A stretch of 64,000 bases of DNA from CAWDMN01 sp963803155 (GCA_963803155.1 CAWDMN010000087.1:62001-126000), one strand, 5' to 3'. Counted from the first letter of the stretch, positions 45,654 through 55,877 are shown. The notes: generated by a model not told the origin, from the sequence alone. Translations and numbers: made by a program.

Positions 45654-47954
45654 TTATTGACCATTGACCCATCGCCACTGGCTAATCCCACCAGCCTGCT
45701 CTTCGAAAACAACCTGGTTTCCTCCCTTCCGCTTGGCGAGATAAAGCAGTTTGTCGGCGGCCTCGATCAAATCTCGACCGCTGGAACCTGGCTGGTATAC
45801 CGCGATCCCGCTACTGATGGTGACCCGCCCTTCCAACCGCTGCAGCACGGCGGCCCTCAGGCGCTCTAACAAAGTAGCGGCTTGAGAAAGGTTGGTTTCG
45901 GGCAAGAGCAAGACAAACTCATCGCCGCCGTAACGGAAAGCAGAGTCGATTTTAGTCCGGATGGTATTGGCCACGATCGAACCCAAAGTGGTCAGAATTT
46001 CGTCGCCAGCCAGATGGCCCTCGGTATCGTTGAGCTGTTTAAATTTGTCAATGTCAAAAATGCCCAGGGACAAAGGGGCATTGCGCCTCTCCGCCCTCTC
46101 GATTTCACGATTCACCTGTTCGAAGAAGAAGCGTTGGTTGTACAATCCCGTTAAATCGTCGGTGACAGTCAATTGAGTCAATTTTTGATTCAGCTCAACG
46201 CGAGTGGTAATGTCAATCATGACCATGAGGAATCCCACGGAAAGGCCGGCGGCGGGTTCTATGGAGCGGATATTGGCATTGACCCAGGTCACCTTTTGAT
46301 GGGGGAGGTTCAATGGAATTTCCGACTCCCAGAAGTCGGGGATCCCATGCTTTGTCATGTTTTCGAAAATGGCGCAGATTTCATCGTTGGGAACGAGATG
46401 CTGAATCTGGCGGCCGGAGGCATTTGAGGCGGAGAGTCCCAGAATATTTTCCGCTCCGGAATTGAAAGTGACGACCTTGCCGGCTTGATTAAAAGTAATG
46501 ATGGCAGTGTCTTTGGCCGCGGTTAATATCAACTCAAGATAATTTTTGGATCGGCAGGTCTGTTCAAATAGCCGCGCATTCTCCCAAGCCAACGAAATTT
46601 GAAGGACGATAGCTTCGAGGACGGTCCTTTCCTCAGTGGATTGAAGTTGGGAGGCGGGAGCCAGGATGCTCAAAACCCCCAAAACATCGGTGTCCGATCG
46701 AAGAGGAATTCCCAGTTGAGCCAGCGCGATCTCGGAATCGGGATTTTGTCCCGGCAAATAAGGGTGGGTCAGCGATTGGCCCGAGCGGGCTGCTTGGTAA
46801 AGAATCTCTTCATTGGGCTGCAGATTGTATTCTCCGATAGGGATGCGAAAGAGAAGCTCCAACGAAGCATCGAATCGGAATAGATCAACCTGCTGAAATT
46901 GGAAATGTTTTTTCAACAAGGCAACCGACTTTTCCTGCAACTCTTCCAGCGAAAGCGTGGTTGTCAACTGATGGCCGAATTGGTGGATGAGTTCCAGTTG
47001 TTTCGAGCGCCGCACCTCCAATTCCAGCAAGCGGGCATTGTCAATGGCCACGGAAATCTGATTGGCCATGGGAACTACAAAATCCAGGTCGTCTTGAGTG
47101 AATTGGGATTCCCGCGAAGCCCCGAGCAGCAATCCACCCACCAGCAGTTCCTTGGTGATGAGAGGAATCAATAAACACGCACCCATTCCGTGGAACAGCG
47201 GGCTGACCGAGGCCCAGGAACTCAACTCTTCTCCTGTAAGGAGAGCGGCGGATCGATCTCGCCGCTGCCACTGGGCCACCAAGGGATGCTCGAAATTTAA
47301 CGCCTCCTTCTTCCCCCAAACGGGTTCGTTCTGGATTCTGGCTTTGAAAAGGGTGGCTTCCTTTTCTTCACCGTTCAAGAGCAACAGGACCGCTTGGTCA
47401 AACTTGACGAATTCCGAAGTTTTTCTAACCAGCACGGAAAAAATTTCATCCAGCTTCAGGGTGGAAGTAGCGGCTCGGGCAATGGAGGCGATGGCGTCCA
47501 GCCGGTGCTGTTGAAGGTGGCGAATCGACTCCAATTGGCGTTTTTCAATGGCGCGTTGTACGGATTTTTTAAAACTGTCGAGTTCGAAAGGTTTCAAAAT
47601 ATAATCATAGGCGCCCAATTTCAGCGCCCGGACCGCGGCTTCCACCGAATCCAGCCCCGTTAAAACGATGACCGGCAAATCCAGGTGTTCCTGCCTGACG
47701 AAATCCAGGACGTCATACCCGTTAACGGATTGCATCATCAGATCGCTGATCACCAGGTCGAATGGCCTTTCCTGCAACAGCCGAAGTCCCTCTTCCCCAT
47801 TGTCGACGAAGGTGACTTGAAATCCCATGGTGGTCAGAATCAGCCGCAGGCTCTCGCCAATCCCGACTTCATCGTCGATTACGAGGAGATTCCATACATC
47901 CCCGGGATGCCGTGCGTCATGTCCATTCAGGAGTAAAGTATTTGTAGCCGTCAT
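45654..47954 (-). CDS. Response regulator with two GAF domains, PAS and GGDEF (diguanylate cyclase)
   Basis: The product is 766 residues from ATG 47954. A receiver domain lies at about 22-140 (LLVIDDEVGIGESLRLIL; phosphoacceptor in LVISDLMMQ; GAYDYILKPF). Two GAF domains follow at about 165-320 and 340-475, a PAS domain at about 485-605 (VTFNSGAENILGLSASNASG), and a GGDEF domain at about 615-755 with intact RYGGDEFVLLLPE. It should make cyclic di-GMP under control of a phosphorelay and small-molecule or redox input. The inhibitory RxxD site five residues before GGDEF reads TKID, so product inhibition may be lost. No histidine kinase is adjacent. An earlier TTG start at 48005 is less likely. 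Confidence 0.92.
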   Translation of the reverse strand: MTATNTLLLNGHDARHPGDVWNLLVIDDEVGIGESLRLILTTMGFQVTFVDNGEEGLRLLQERPFDLVISDLMMQSVNGYDVLDFVRQEHLDLPVIVLTGLDSVEAAVRALKLGAYDYILKPFELDSFKKSVQRAIEKRQLESIRHLQQHRLDAIASIARAATSTLKLDEIFSVLVRKTSEFVKFDQAVLLLLNGEEKEATLFKARIQNEPVWGKKEALNFEHPLVAQWQRRDRSAALLTGEELSSWASVSPLFHGMGACLLIPLITKELLVGGLLLGASRESQFTQDDLDFVVPMANQISVAIDNARLLELEVRRSKQLELIHQFGHQLTTTLSLEELQEKSVALLKKHFQFQQVDLFRFDASLELLFRIPIGEYNLQPNEEILYQAARSGQSLTHPYLPGQNPDSEIALAQLGIPLRSDTDVLGVLSILAPASQLQSTEERTVLEAIVLQISLAWENARLFEQTCRSKNYLELILTAAKDTAIITFNQAGKVVTFNSGAENILGLSASNASGRQIQHLVPNDEICAIFENMTKHGIPDFWESEIPLNLPHQKVTWVNANIRSIEPAAGLSVGFLMVMIDITTRVELNQKLTQLTVTDDLTGLYNQRFFFEQVNREIERAERRNAPLSLGIFDIDKFKQLNDTEGHLAGDEILTTLGSIVANTIRTKIDSAFRYGGDEFVLLLPETNLSQAATLLERLRAAVLQRLEGRVTISSGIAVYQPGSSGRDLIEAADKLLYLAKRKGGNQVVFEEQAGGISQWRWVNGQ

Positions 47955-48005
47955 ATTCTCCGTGAAACCATTCGCATTGCACAAATATTTATGTGAGATT
48001 AACAA

Positions 48006-48300
48006 AAAAAAGAGGGGTTTTCAATTTTTCATCATCCCGTTATTTGCCGCCAGAAGTGATATGCCACGCCCTGGGCGAGGGGCCTCATCCGGCGGTTGAT
48101 TGCCTTGAGGCTCCGTTGACACGCAACGCCCTGATCAGCTTGGCGAGACAATGAGCCGCGCGGCCGAGTCGATATTCGGTCCGATCCTGGCGTTTTAAAA
48201 TCCGCTTGCCCCCTGAAATTGCGCCAACAAAAATAGGAACTCTCGCGGCGCTATGCTATATTTTCAAAATTGCCGGGACATCTTTTTCTGGAGGAACCTC
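48006..48300. other. Gene-free divergent promoter interval
   Basis: About 300 bp between the GGDEF regulator and the glycosidase. No gene or listed repeat family is seen. A gaggaacc site at 48290-48297 belongs to the glycosidase. Confidence 0.45.
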
Positions 48301-51300
48301 ATGTGGCGTCATTTCATGCTTTTGTTTTCGCTTTTTTCCTTGCTGGTCTCCGCCGAGGGCAAAGTATTAGTTTTTCAGGAACCGGGATTCCCGGCCATCG
48401 AAAATCAAGTCATTCCTCAGCAAGTATTGGCCGATTCCCTGTCAGCTTGGTCTCCCGGCATGATTGGAATTTCCGGCCTGCGGGAATTACGCGCTTTTGA
48501 CGGAGTGGATCTTTTGGTGCTTCCTTATGGCTCCGCCTTTCCCGCCGATTGTTGGAAGAATATTCGGGCTTATCTTGAAAAAGGGGGGTGCGTGCTAAAT
48601 TTGGGCGGCCGCCCTTTTACCGCGCCGGTTTTTAAAGGAAAGCGGGGCTGGGAGACTGGTCCGCTACAATACGCATTTTCCAGTTTGCTGGGATTGCGCC
48701 ACAGCTATGTGGCCCCGGATTTTCCTCCATCAGGATTTGTTTGGGCGGAGGATTTTTCTTCCCTGAAGACTCCCAATATTCAGGCGCGGCAAGTTTTCGC
48801 CCTGGAGCCGGATTGGGGAGTGAAATATCGGGGATTGGGTTATTTCCTGCGGGAGGACCAGCGTAAAGGTGCGGCCCCGGTGGTCTGTCTGGATTACATT
48901 TCTATCGGCGAACGGGAAATGATGCCGGCTCTTGGCGGACGCCTTGTCGCGCTGACTTTCGATCCCAAGCCTGGCTACTTCTCGGGAGCGGATGGCCAAC
49001 AACTCATCCGGGATATGGCGTCCTACGCCATGCAGGGAGCTTCGCTCTTCTGGGTGGAAAATTTGCGCAGTTCTCTTTCCCAGGATGAAATTCCACAACT
49101 CGTGGTTCATCTGCGCGACTATAAATTTATTTCTCCCGGACAGCCCCGCCGGGGAGAAGTCCATTTAGAGGTGAGCGGGGGAGGAATGAAGATTAAATTC
49201 ATGAAGTTTCCTTATTGGGGAGAACCCCTGTTGGAGAAGGTTTTGCTCCCCTCCCACCTCGATCCTGGCCTCTACCGCGTGAAGGCAACTTACGAATCCG
49301 GTGGCAAGGTTCTTGAGTCTTATCTCAGCGGTTTTTGGGTTCGGGATCCGGCGTGGCTGAAGGCTGGAGAGCCTCTGGTTGCGGGGAAGACGTATTTCCG
49401 GCAGGGAGATCGGCCTTTTCTGCCCTGGGGCGTCAATTATTTCACTACCGATTGGATCGGCGACGGTTTTTTGGGAAGCTCCAATTCTTTCATCTGGGAG
49501 CGGGATTTTGCCGAGATGGAAAAGTCCGGGATCAATTTTGTGCGGACCGGGGTCTGGAACAACTATTGGGATTATGTCGACCGGCTCACCGGCGAGGTTC
49601 ATGAAAATGTATTAGACAGCCTGGAAGCTTTTCTGCTTTCGGCCGCGCGGCACCATATCCAGATTCATTTTACTTTCTGGGCCTTCGACCCTCAAACCCT
49701 GCTGCGGCGCCCCTTTGAGCAATCCTTGATTCGTGGGGCGGGAAGCAATCCCTACACGGATCCCATTGCCCGGCGCGTGCAAAAAAATTATGTCCAGTCG
49801 GTGGTGCGGCGCTTCAAAGACGTCTCATTTCTGAGCTGGGATTTGATCAACGAACCCAGCTTCTCCAACCCAAGAGAGATTTTCCGCGGCAATCTTCCCA
49901 ATGCGGACAAAACTGAAATTGCCGCTTGGAATGAATGGCTCAGGCAACGGTACGATACGACGGCCGCGCTGGCTCGCGCCTGGTTCATCCCCGCGGAGGA
50001 TTTGGGGGATTGGGGATCTATTCCCCTGCCTGATCCCAAGGACTTGCAATTGGCCCGGGCTGGAAATCCCGGCCAGGTGCGGGCTTTCGATTACAACCTT
50101 TTCGCCCAGGAAATGTTTCAGCGCTGGATGACGGAAATGGTGGAAGCCATCCGCTCCACCGGCAGCCGTCAGATGGTGACCGTGGGCCAGGACGAAGGAG
50201 GAGTCAGCAACCGGGTTCTTAACCATTTTTATGGCGCGGGTCCCATCGACTTTACCGTCAACCATACCTGGTGGCAGGATGATGACTTGCTTTGGGACTC
50301 GGTGGCGGCCAAGCGGCCCGACAAGCCTAACCTGGTGGGGGAAACCGGGCTGCAACCTTCGGTCCGGATGGATGGCAGTTCCCGTTGGGATGAGATCAAT
50401 GGAATCGGCTTATTGGAGAGAAAAATGGCGCTGGGACTCGCCGCTGGCAACAGTGGGGCGCTTTACTGGATCTGGGCCGGGCCCGGCGACAGCTACCGGC
50501 TCGATCGCAGCGACGGATCCGAAAGCCTTCGCAGCGACATGATGCGCAAGATGGCTGGTTTTGTGAAAGCCATTACCCCATCGCTGGGAGACCTCCAGGC
50601 GCCGGAAATCGCGCTGCTGCTGCCTCAATCGCTCCAGCTCTCGGCCATGAACTCCTATGCGCTCGAAGCTCAACAGAAGGCAGTGCGCGCTCTTTATCAT
50701 TATGCAAGGCTGGATGCCTATGCCGTGGGTGAGTATCAGCTCACTCTATTGGGAAATCCCAAATTGATCGTCCTTCCTTCCCCGTGGTGTTTCAATGAAG
50801 CGGCTTGGCAGACATTGTTGGGAAAAGTGAAGGGAGGCGCCACCTTATTGCTGAGCGGGCCTTTTCAGCAGGATGAACATTTCCAGCCAGTCTCTCGATT
50901 GAGCGACTTGGGCGTGCAGAATTTCGTACTCCCCCTTGCCGCCCGGGAAAACATGGTGGAATGGCCGGGAGGGCATGGCTGGAGCAGCTTTGGGGGTGAA
51001 AAGTGCACTTTCCTGGAGAGAGGAGTTCTGAACCGGGGCCAATCCTTTGCCGAGGCTAAGGTGGGGCAAGGGAGAATCCTCTATACTCCAGTGCCGCTGG
51101 AAATGAATAACAACTTGGAACTGCTTGGGAAAATTTACCGCTATGCCGCGGTCCAAGCTGGCGTTCAGCCCGGCTATGAGACATCGTGTGAGGATCCTGG
51201 AATCCTGATCTGCCCTACCAGATTGGAAAAAGGGACCCTCTATGTTTTGACTTCAGAATCCTCCCAGACGCAGCAGGTGCGTTTTAAAAACCATGCCAGT

Positions 51301-51387
51301 GGAAAAGAATATATGCTGGAACTTCAGCCGGGCCGCGCCAGATTGCTCTTTGCCGGGAAAAATGGCGAAGTCTTAGCCCAGTACTAA
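48301..51387 (+). CDS. Secreted glycoside hydrolase, GH5/GH42-like (clan GH-A) with extra N-terminal domains
   Basis: The product is 1028 residues from ATG 48301, preceded by gaggaacc. Residues 1-18 are a signal peptide (MWRHFMLLFSLFSLLVSAEG). About 20-250 is a domain with GATase-like/ThuA-like character (VDLLVLPYGSAFPADCWKNI, then EKGGCVLNLGG). About 365-700 is a TIM barrel of clan GH-A: PWGVNYFTTDWIGD, then the acid/base glutamate in LSWDLINEPSFSN, and the nucleophile in PNLVGETGLQPSV. A beta-galactosidase trimerisation-like domain follows at about 740-900. It probably cleaves beta-galactosides, beta-mannosides or related plant sugars in the periplasm. The family number cannot be fixed by eye. 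It is convergent with the GH2 enzyme. Confidence 0.85.
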   Translation: MWRHFMLLFSLFSLLVSAEGKVLVFQEPGFPAIENQVIPQQVLADSLSAWSPGMIGISGLRELRAFDGVDLLVLPYGSAFPADCWKNIRAYLEKGGCVLNLGGRPFTAPVFKGKRGWETGPLQYAFSSLLGLRHSYVAPDFPPSGFVWAEDFSSLKTPNIQARQVFALEPDWGVKYRGLGYFLREDQRKGAAPVVCLDYISIGEREMMPALGGRLVALTFDPKPGYFSGADGQQLIRDMASYAMQGASLFWVENLRSSLSQDEIPQLVVHLRDYKFISPGQPRRGEVHLEVSGGGMKIKFMKFPYWGEPLLEKVLLPSHLDPGLYRVKATYESGGKVLESYLSGFWVRDPAWLKAGEPLVAGKTYFRQGDRPFLPWGVNYFTTDWIGDGFLGSSNSFIWERDFAEMEKSGINFVRTGVWNNYWDYVDRLTGEVHENVLDSLEAFLLSAARHHIQIHFTFWAFDPQTLLRRPFEQSLIRGAGSNPYTDPIARRVQKNYVQSVVRRFKDVSFLSWDLINEPSFSNPREIFRGNLPNADKTEIAAWNEWLRQRYDTTAALARAWFIPAEDLGDWGSIPLPDPKDLQLARAGNPGQVRAFDYNLFAQEMFQRWMTEMVEAIRSTGSRQMVTVGQDEGGVSNRVLNHFYGAGPIDFTVNHTWWQDDDLLWDSVAAKRPDKPNLVGETGLQPSVRMDGSSRWDEINGIGLLERKMALGLAAGNSGALYWIWAGPGDSYRLDRSDGSESLRSDMMRKMAGFVKAITPSLGDLQAPEIALLLPQSLQLSAMNSYALEAQQKAVRALYHYARLDAYAVGEYQLTLLGNPKLIVLPSPWCFNEAAWQTLLGKVKGGATLLLSGPFQQDEHFQPVSRLSDLGVQNFVLPLAARENMVEWPGGHGWSSFGGEKCTFLERGVLNRGQSFAEAKVGQGRILYTPVPLEMNNNLELLGKIYRYAAVQAGVQPGYETSCEDPGILICPTRLEKGTLYVLTSESSQTQQVRFKNHASGKEYMLELQPGRARLLFAGKNGEVLAQY

Positions 51388-51474
51388 TCGCAGACCATCA
51401 TGGGGAAAAATGGTGGAGGGATGGCTTTAAGAACGTCCGGTTTTCTTATGGGACGATAAAGGCTCGTAAATAAT

Positions 51475-51634
51475 TTACCGGTACAACTAAACTCCCCTCA
51501 TTAGACAAGGGAATGACGCGGCCGCAAGGCCGCATCAGGGGTGGTCTGAAGTCTTTGGCTGGCGGGAAGCCGCGGCATTCTCGCCACCCCTTCTCGTCCG
51601 ATGAGGGGACTTTTGAACTGGTATATTATTTACG
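51475..51634. repeat. MITE-like palindrome of 160 bp between two convergent glycosidase genes
   Basis: The left end cgtaaataatttaccggtac with caactaaactcccctcat and the right end, read inverted, cgtaaataatataccagttc with aaaagtcccctcat, agree over about 35 bp. The interior (gacgcggccgcaaggccgca and ccgcggcattctcgccaccc) is also palindromic. The interval between the two stop codons is otherwise empty. It may also work as a bidirectional transcript end. Confidence 0.82.
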
Positions 51635-51674
51635 ATGCCTTACCTACTCCTCGATCGGAACATAATAATCCGAT

Positions 51675-53477
51675 TTACTCCGCTCTGTCTAAATGACGGA
51701 AGAATTGTTGAACGGCAAAATAGGAAGCCTTGGGGCGGCGGTCTTCGGTGACCAGCCCTTTGTTGTTGATGAATTTTTGTTCGGGCGGATGGTGCCAGCG
51801 ATTGAGCATGTGCGGATCGCGGAAGTCGGCATACACCCAAATCACGACACCTGCGCAAAAATCCCGGCGTTCGGGGGCGAAAATCTGCTGAAAATGAGTG
51901 GTGAGGAATTTGACTTGATACTCTTCGCTATAATCCCAGCCCATATCCAGCGGTTTCGGATTATGTCTCCCCAGGGTGCAGCCCGCTCCGATTTCCGTCA
52001 CTAAAATCGGTTTATTGGGCCATTTCTTATGCAGGCGGTCCAGCGCCGGTCCGCTGTCATGGATGGTGCTGTGATACCAGCCGTGATAGGCATTGATGCC
52101 GATAAGATCCACGGAATCCAGATCCGTCTCCCGCTCGTAACGGAAGGAGGCGAAACTGACCAGGCGGCTGGGATCGAACTGGCGCACCCAGGAAGTGGCC
52201 CGCCGGACATACTCCGCGCCGGGTTCCGTGTCGGAATCGATTTCATTGGCCACCGACCATACTGCCACGCATGGGTGTATGCCATCTTGCTCGATCATTT
52301 CGCGCAGTTGAGGGGTGACGTAGCTATTCCACACTTCAGGATCCAACAAGGTTTTGGGTTCGGTCATCCAGACGGGAATCTCATCCCATACCAACAGCCC
52401 CAACTCGTCGCACAGGTCATAGACTCGCGGATGTTGCGGATAATGGGCCAGCCGAACAAAATTGCAGCCCAAGGCTTTGATCTCTTCAAAATCCTGGCGG
52501 GTCCTGGCGGCGGGAACGGCAAATCCATCCTTCAGGTACATCTCATGACGCGCCACCCCTTTGGCATAGAAAGGCTCCCCATTGAGAAAAAGTCGGGAGC
52601 CGCGCGCTTCAAGCTGCCGGAACCCGATCCTGATTTGACGCCGGTCGGCCGGGTTCTTGCCCTCACTCACCTGCAAAACCAAAAGGTAGAGGTTGGGCGA
52701 ATTCGGCGTCCAGGCCTCGATATCCTTTAGATGCGCCACCCATTTTTTATCGAGATCCGTTTCCGATTTGACTTGCTCTTTTTGAAACCAAATTTTTCTT
52801 CCTGCTTTATCGGCTAATTGGAGTTCCACCGTCCCCGCCCATGGCTTGCCGCTCTTGCCGATACGGGCATCGATTTGAAGATCCCACTCATAGCCGCCGA
52901 TCCGCCGCGCGCTCCAACGCAATTGCCGGCATTCAAGCGGCGGACGAGCCTCCAGCAGCACTTCCCGGTGGATGCCGCCATAATTCCACCATGCCACCCA
53001 CTTCTTGTCGGGGATGGCCTTTTCGAGAATCTGGTTGTCCGCCAAAACCACGAGAGTATTGGGTCCACGCCAACTGAGGGCGGAAGAAATATCCCATTCA
53101 AAACCTGTATGGCCAAAGAGGTGTGTGCCCAATAATTGGCCATTCAACCAGACTTTGCTTCGCAAGGCCACTCCCAGAAACCGGACATATACCTTCCGAT
53201 TTTTCCAATTGGTGGGAACTTCAAACGCACGCCGGTACCACCCTTTTCCTTCGTAACTCTCTTTTCCCAGCGTGGGAGTATTGAAGGTCCCGGGCACCGC
53301 AAGCGCCAGCCATTCGCCGCGATGGACGGGCAATTGCCATCCTTCAGCCTCGCCCTTGGAATCCGGATCGAATTGGAATTGCCATTCGCCGGAAAGATCC
53401 ATTTGTTGCCGACCAACGCTAGACCCGGCAAAAACTGGAAGGCAGAAGATAACCACGAAAATCAATCGCAGGAACAT
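51675..53477 (-). CDS. Glycoside hydrolase family 2 (beta-glucuronidase/beta-galactosidase-like), secreted
   Basis: The product is 600 residues from ATG 53477, chosen because the signal peptide MFLRLIFVVIFCLPVFAGSS starts there; the open frame upstream has no plausible sequence. The sugar-binding jelly-roll is at about 25-190 (MDLSGEWQFQFDPDSKGEAE, WYRRAFEVP). An immunoglobulin-like domain follows, then the TIM barrel from about 290. The barrel contains GCNFVRLAHYPQHPRVYDLC, the acid/base glutamate in VAVWSVANEIDSDTE, and the nucleophile in PILVTEIGAGCTLG. The NE pair and the GxxAHYP motif fit beta-glucuronidases. It is convergent with the GH-A enzyme, and the two may degrade one polysaccharide. 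Confidence 0.92.
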   Translation of the reverse strand: MFLRLIFVVIFCLPVFAGSSVGRQQMDLSGEWQFQFDPDSKGEAEGWQLPVHRGEWLALAVPGTFNTPTLGKESYEGKGWYRRAFEVPTNWKNRKVYVRFLGVALRSKVWLNGQLLGTHLFGHTGFEWDISSALSWRGPNTLVVLADNQILEKAIPDKKWVAWWNYGGIHREVLLEARPPLECRQLRWSARRIGGYEWDLQIDARIGKSGKPWAGTVELQLADKAGRKIWFQKEQVKSETDLDKKWVAHLKDIEAWTPNSPNLYLLVLQVSEGKNPADRRQIRIGFRQLEARGSRLFLNGEPFYAKGVARHEMYLKDGFAVPAARTRQDFEEIKALGCNFVRLAHYPQHPRVYDLCDELGLLVWDEIPVWMTEPKTLLDPEVWNSYVTPQLREMIEQDGIHPCVAVWSVANEIDSDTEPGAEYVRRATSWVRQFDPSRLVSFASFRYERETDLDSVDLIGINAYHGWYHSTIHDSGPALDRLHKKWPNKPILVTEIGAGCTLGRHNPKPLDMGWDYSEEYQVKFLTTHFQQIFAPERRDFCAGVVIWVYADFRDPHMLNRWHHPPEQKFINNKGLVTEDRRPKASYFAVQQFFRHLDRAE

Positions 53478-53888
53478 GGCTGGAGACTTTTGAAAGAAAA
53501 AAGATTCTATTAGAGGCTGTTTAGGAAAATTCGGTGGGGACGGTGTGTGACCGCCGCCACCGCCGAAACGTCCCCTCCATGCACAGCATCCCTGGCACAG
53601 TCGGCGCTTTCGGCGAAAGCGCCCTACCTCGAGGTGGATGCCCAATAGGCTTTTTAGACACCCGCTTAAATTCAAAATGACAAATTCCAATATCCCGTGT
53701 CCCCGCAATTGGGGGGAGGGCTGTGATGGAATGTATGCCTTCTCCCCCGTCCGCCACGGTGGATGGGGAGAAGGGGGACCGGTCCGCGTTGGCGGATGGA
53801 TGAGGAGTCTATGAATCCGCTCCCAGAGCGGCTCCTCACCCGGTTCGTTGCTGAGCCGAAAGCAAGGTTTCAATCCAGCCAGATTTTC

Positions 53889-54422
53889 CTACCAGTTTTC
53901 CCCCACCCCATCCTGCACTGTTTCTGGATTAGTCCTATCCAAACCAAAGGGGCTTTGATGTGCCCGGTGATTGCAATATCCGGCTTTATTTATGTGTTCA
54001 TGGCCCGGACGGATTTTTACGGTTTGCATATCGTGAAAGGCCACATAAACGTCGGTGTCATTCGGGCCCTCATAGGCAACGATGCGGAGGATTTTTCCGA
54101 GCAGTTCCGGCGGGACCTGGTAAGCGGCCCAATGAACTTTTTCTGGCTTGAAATTCGGGCCGGGGATGGAGCCATCCGGCTTCAGCCAGGTGACCGGCTT
54201 CCAAAGAGGCCCCTCCTGGACTTCGATTTTCACCTGGCTCCCCTTCGTCAAGCAGATATACATAAAATGGGTATTCGCCCCCTCAGCCTTAAACTCCACC
54301 CAATCCTGATGGTGTATCAGCGCGACCCAAGCCAAAGATGGAATCGAAGACACAAGGAAAGGCAGAACTACCAATCCCATCAAATACTTTTTATTCAAAA
54401 CATTTGTCATCATGAATTTCAT
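53889..54422 (-). CDS. Secreted protein of unknown function
   Basis: The 177-residue product has a signal peptide (NKKYLMGLVVLPFLVSSIPS to LAW). The mature part contains WVEFKAEGANTHFMYICLTK and then GSQVKIEVQEGPLWKPVTWL, possibly a small beta-sandwich. No known domain is recognised. AAAGGA lies about 9 nt before the ATG at 54422. The start is well placed; the function is open. Confidence 0.65.
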   Translation of the reverse strand: MKFMMTNVLNKKYLMGLVVLPFLVSSIPSLAWVALIHHQDWVEFKAEGANTHFMYICLTKGSQVKIEVQEGPLWKPVTWLKPDGSIPGPNFKPEKVHWAAYQVPPELLGKILRIVAYEGPNDTDVYVAFHDMQTVKIRPGHEHINKAGYCNHRAHQSPFGLDRTNPETVQDGVGENW

Positions 54423-54749
54423 TTATCGTAATCCTTTCAATCGGATTGGTGAAGCGTAGCCTAATGAATAATTTTCAATCAGGGCCATTGCCTCATCTCC
54501 TCAACTGCCGTCGCATTGCTGCTGAATAATCTAAGCTCAACCCAAGCCCTCTTGATCTTTTTATGTATTCCACGTATTTCGTTGTTAAAAAAAACCTCGG
54601 AAGGTCCGACAGACTGCTAGACTCTCGGAACACACAGATCCTGCGAAGTTTTGGGCAAAAACACATAAATCCTTATGCTTCCCCAATTGCGTTTGGCCAT
54701 AGCCTAATTCGGTGAAGCGAATCGTAGGTAGATCCATTGTAGCCCATCA
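54423..54749. other. Gene-free interval
   Basis: About 330 bp with no supported gene and no listed repeat. Base composition begins to fall towards the AT-rich stretch on its right. Confidence 0.45.
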
Positions 54750-55235
54750 TTATCCGACGAGTCGGGTGTCTTCAGTCCTGCGAGAGCCCAACACTCGGTA
54801 TCCCAACCTCAATGCCGCAGCAACAGCAGCAGGTCCCGCTGCACCCCATGCCGGCATAATGTAGAGCAGGAACCAAGTGTGAGCGAACGAATAGGAGTTT
54901 CTGGAGAAGCTGAGGTGAACCAAACCACACGCCAAGGGTACTGTTAACACTAGTAGGTACGGACTGATCATGGCCACTGCTGTGCCCAGCCAATTCAAGT
55001 GAAGCGATTTTCGGTTGACTGCCAGACAAGCTAGTCCTGTAAGTATAAATGTGAAGCCGAACAAAATTATGTTTGAAGCAGTTTCACCAATTGCCTTCAC
55101 AAAGGACATGGGCATTACCGTGAATGCTATGAACATAAATAGCCAGGAAACAACCGATCCGCCAATACTAGTCCATACAGCTGCGCGGAGCCGTTGACCA
55201 AAGCATGGCAATCCTTTGGTGCAACATTTGGTCAT
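54750..55235 (-). CDS. Small integral membrane protein of unknown function
   Basis: The 161-residue product has about four hydrophobic segments (SVVSWLFMFIAFTVMP, IILFGFTFILTGLACLA, GTAVAMISPYLLVLTVPLAC, HTWFLLYIMPAWGAAGPAAV). The N-terminus has four cysteines in CCTKGLPC-type spacing. I do not recognise a family. There is only a weak ribosome binding site. It is the last of a minus-strand series downstream of the Rhs gene. Confidence 0.6.
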   Translation of the reverse strand: MTKCCTKGLPCFGQRLRAAVWTSIGGSVVSWLFMFIAFTVMPMSFVKAIGETASNIILFGFTFILTGLACLAVNRKSLHLNWLGTAVAMISPYLLVLTVPLACGLVHLSFSRNSYSFAHTWFLLYIMPAWGAAGPAAVAAALRLGYRVLGSRRTEDTRLVG

Positions 55236-55308
55236 TACAGTTCGTCTTCTTTGGCGTCAGGATAATCTGGTTATTGAAGTATACTGATTGTATGGGGCCG
55301 TCAATCTG

Positions 55309-55626
55309 TCATCTATTTATCTTTCTATTCGTAACTCTCTCTAACAATAAATATGACAGGAGCGTGATTAATGAGAATTGAAATACAAACATGCACGACC
55401 ACCCCAATAAGATTTTGAGGCCATGGTTAAGATCAAGTAAATCAACGATACTCATCAGCATCATTCCTGGCATTTGTGTGTAGTAAAGAACCATTATGGT
55501 AGCATCATACTTAGGTGGGAGTATAAAGGCCTTAAATAAAAGCACGGCATATAAGGGCATTTCAATTATAAATGCAACCTTTATCGCACGCTTAAATAAA
55601 GGTTTTGAGCAGCACATAATTATCAT
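55309..55626 (-). CDS. Small membrane protein of unknown function
   Basis: The 105-residue product has three hydrophobic segments (VAFIIEMPLYAVLLFKAFIL, MPGMMLMSIVDLL, MFVFQFSLITLLSYLLL). No family is recognised and no ribosome binding site is clear, so the start and even the gene are uncertain. It lies in the AT-rich stretch downstream of the Rhs gene. Confidence 0.45.
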   Translation of the reverse strand: MIIMCCSKPLFKRAIKVAFIIEMPLYAVLLFKAFILPPKYDATIMVLYYTQMPGMMLMSIVDLLDLNHGLKILLGWSCMFVFQFSLITLLSYLLLERVTNRKINR

Positions 55627-55877
55627 ACATTCATCATTGTAATAACCAACCTAGCCTAAAATAAGTGACGGACTTACAAAGTTGCAAAGTTTGATGACCC
55701 CATTGACTGATTAACGAAAAGTTCAAAAATGAAACTCCTCTCGAACGGTCTTCTCCTCTTCCTCTGGCAAGTTCGCAACAATGCGAGTGTGGCACCTTTT
55801 CCCGACAAATAAGTACACTCTGCCTATCCAGGAAAGCATCTCACTCTCTTGACCAGAATCTCTTTCCAGGTCCCCGT

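Noticed and set aside
53478..53873. N-terminal extension of the GH2 gene
   Set aside because: The frame is open but the translation is low-complexity and precedes a clear signal peptide; the region looks intergenic.
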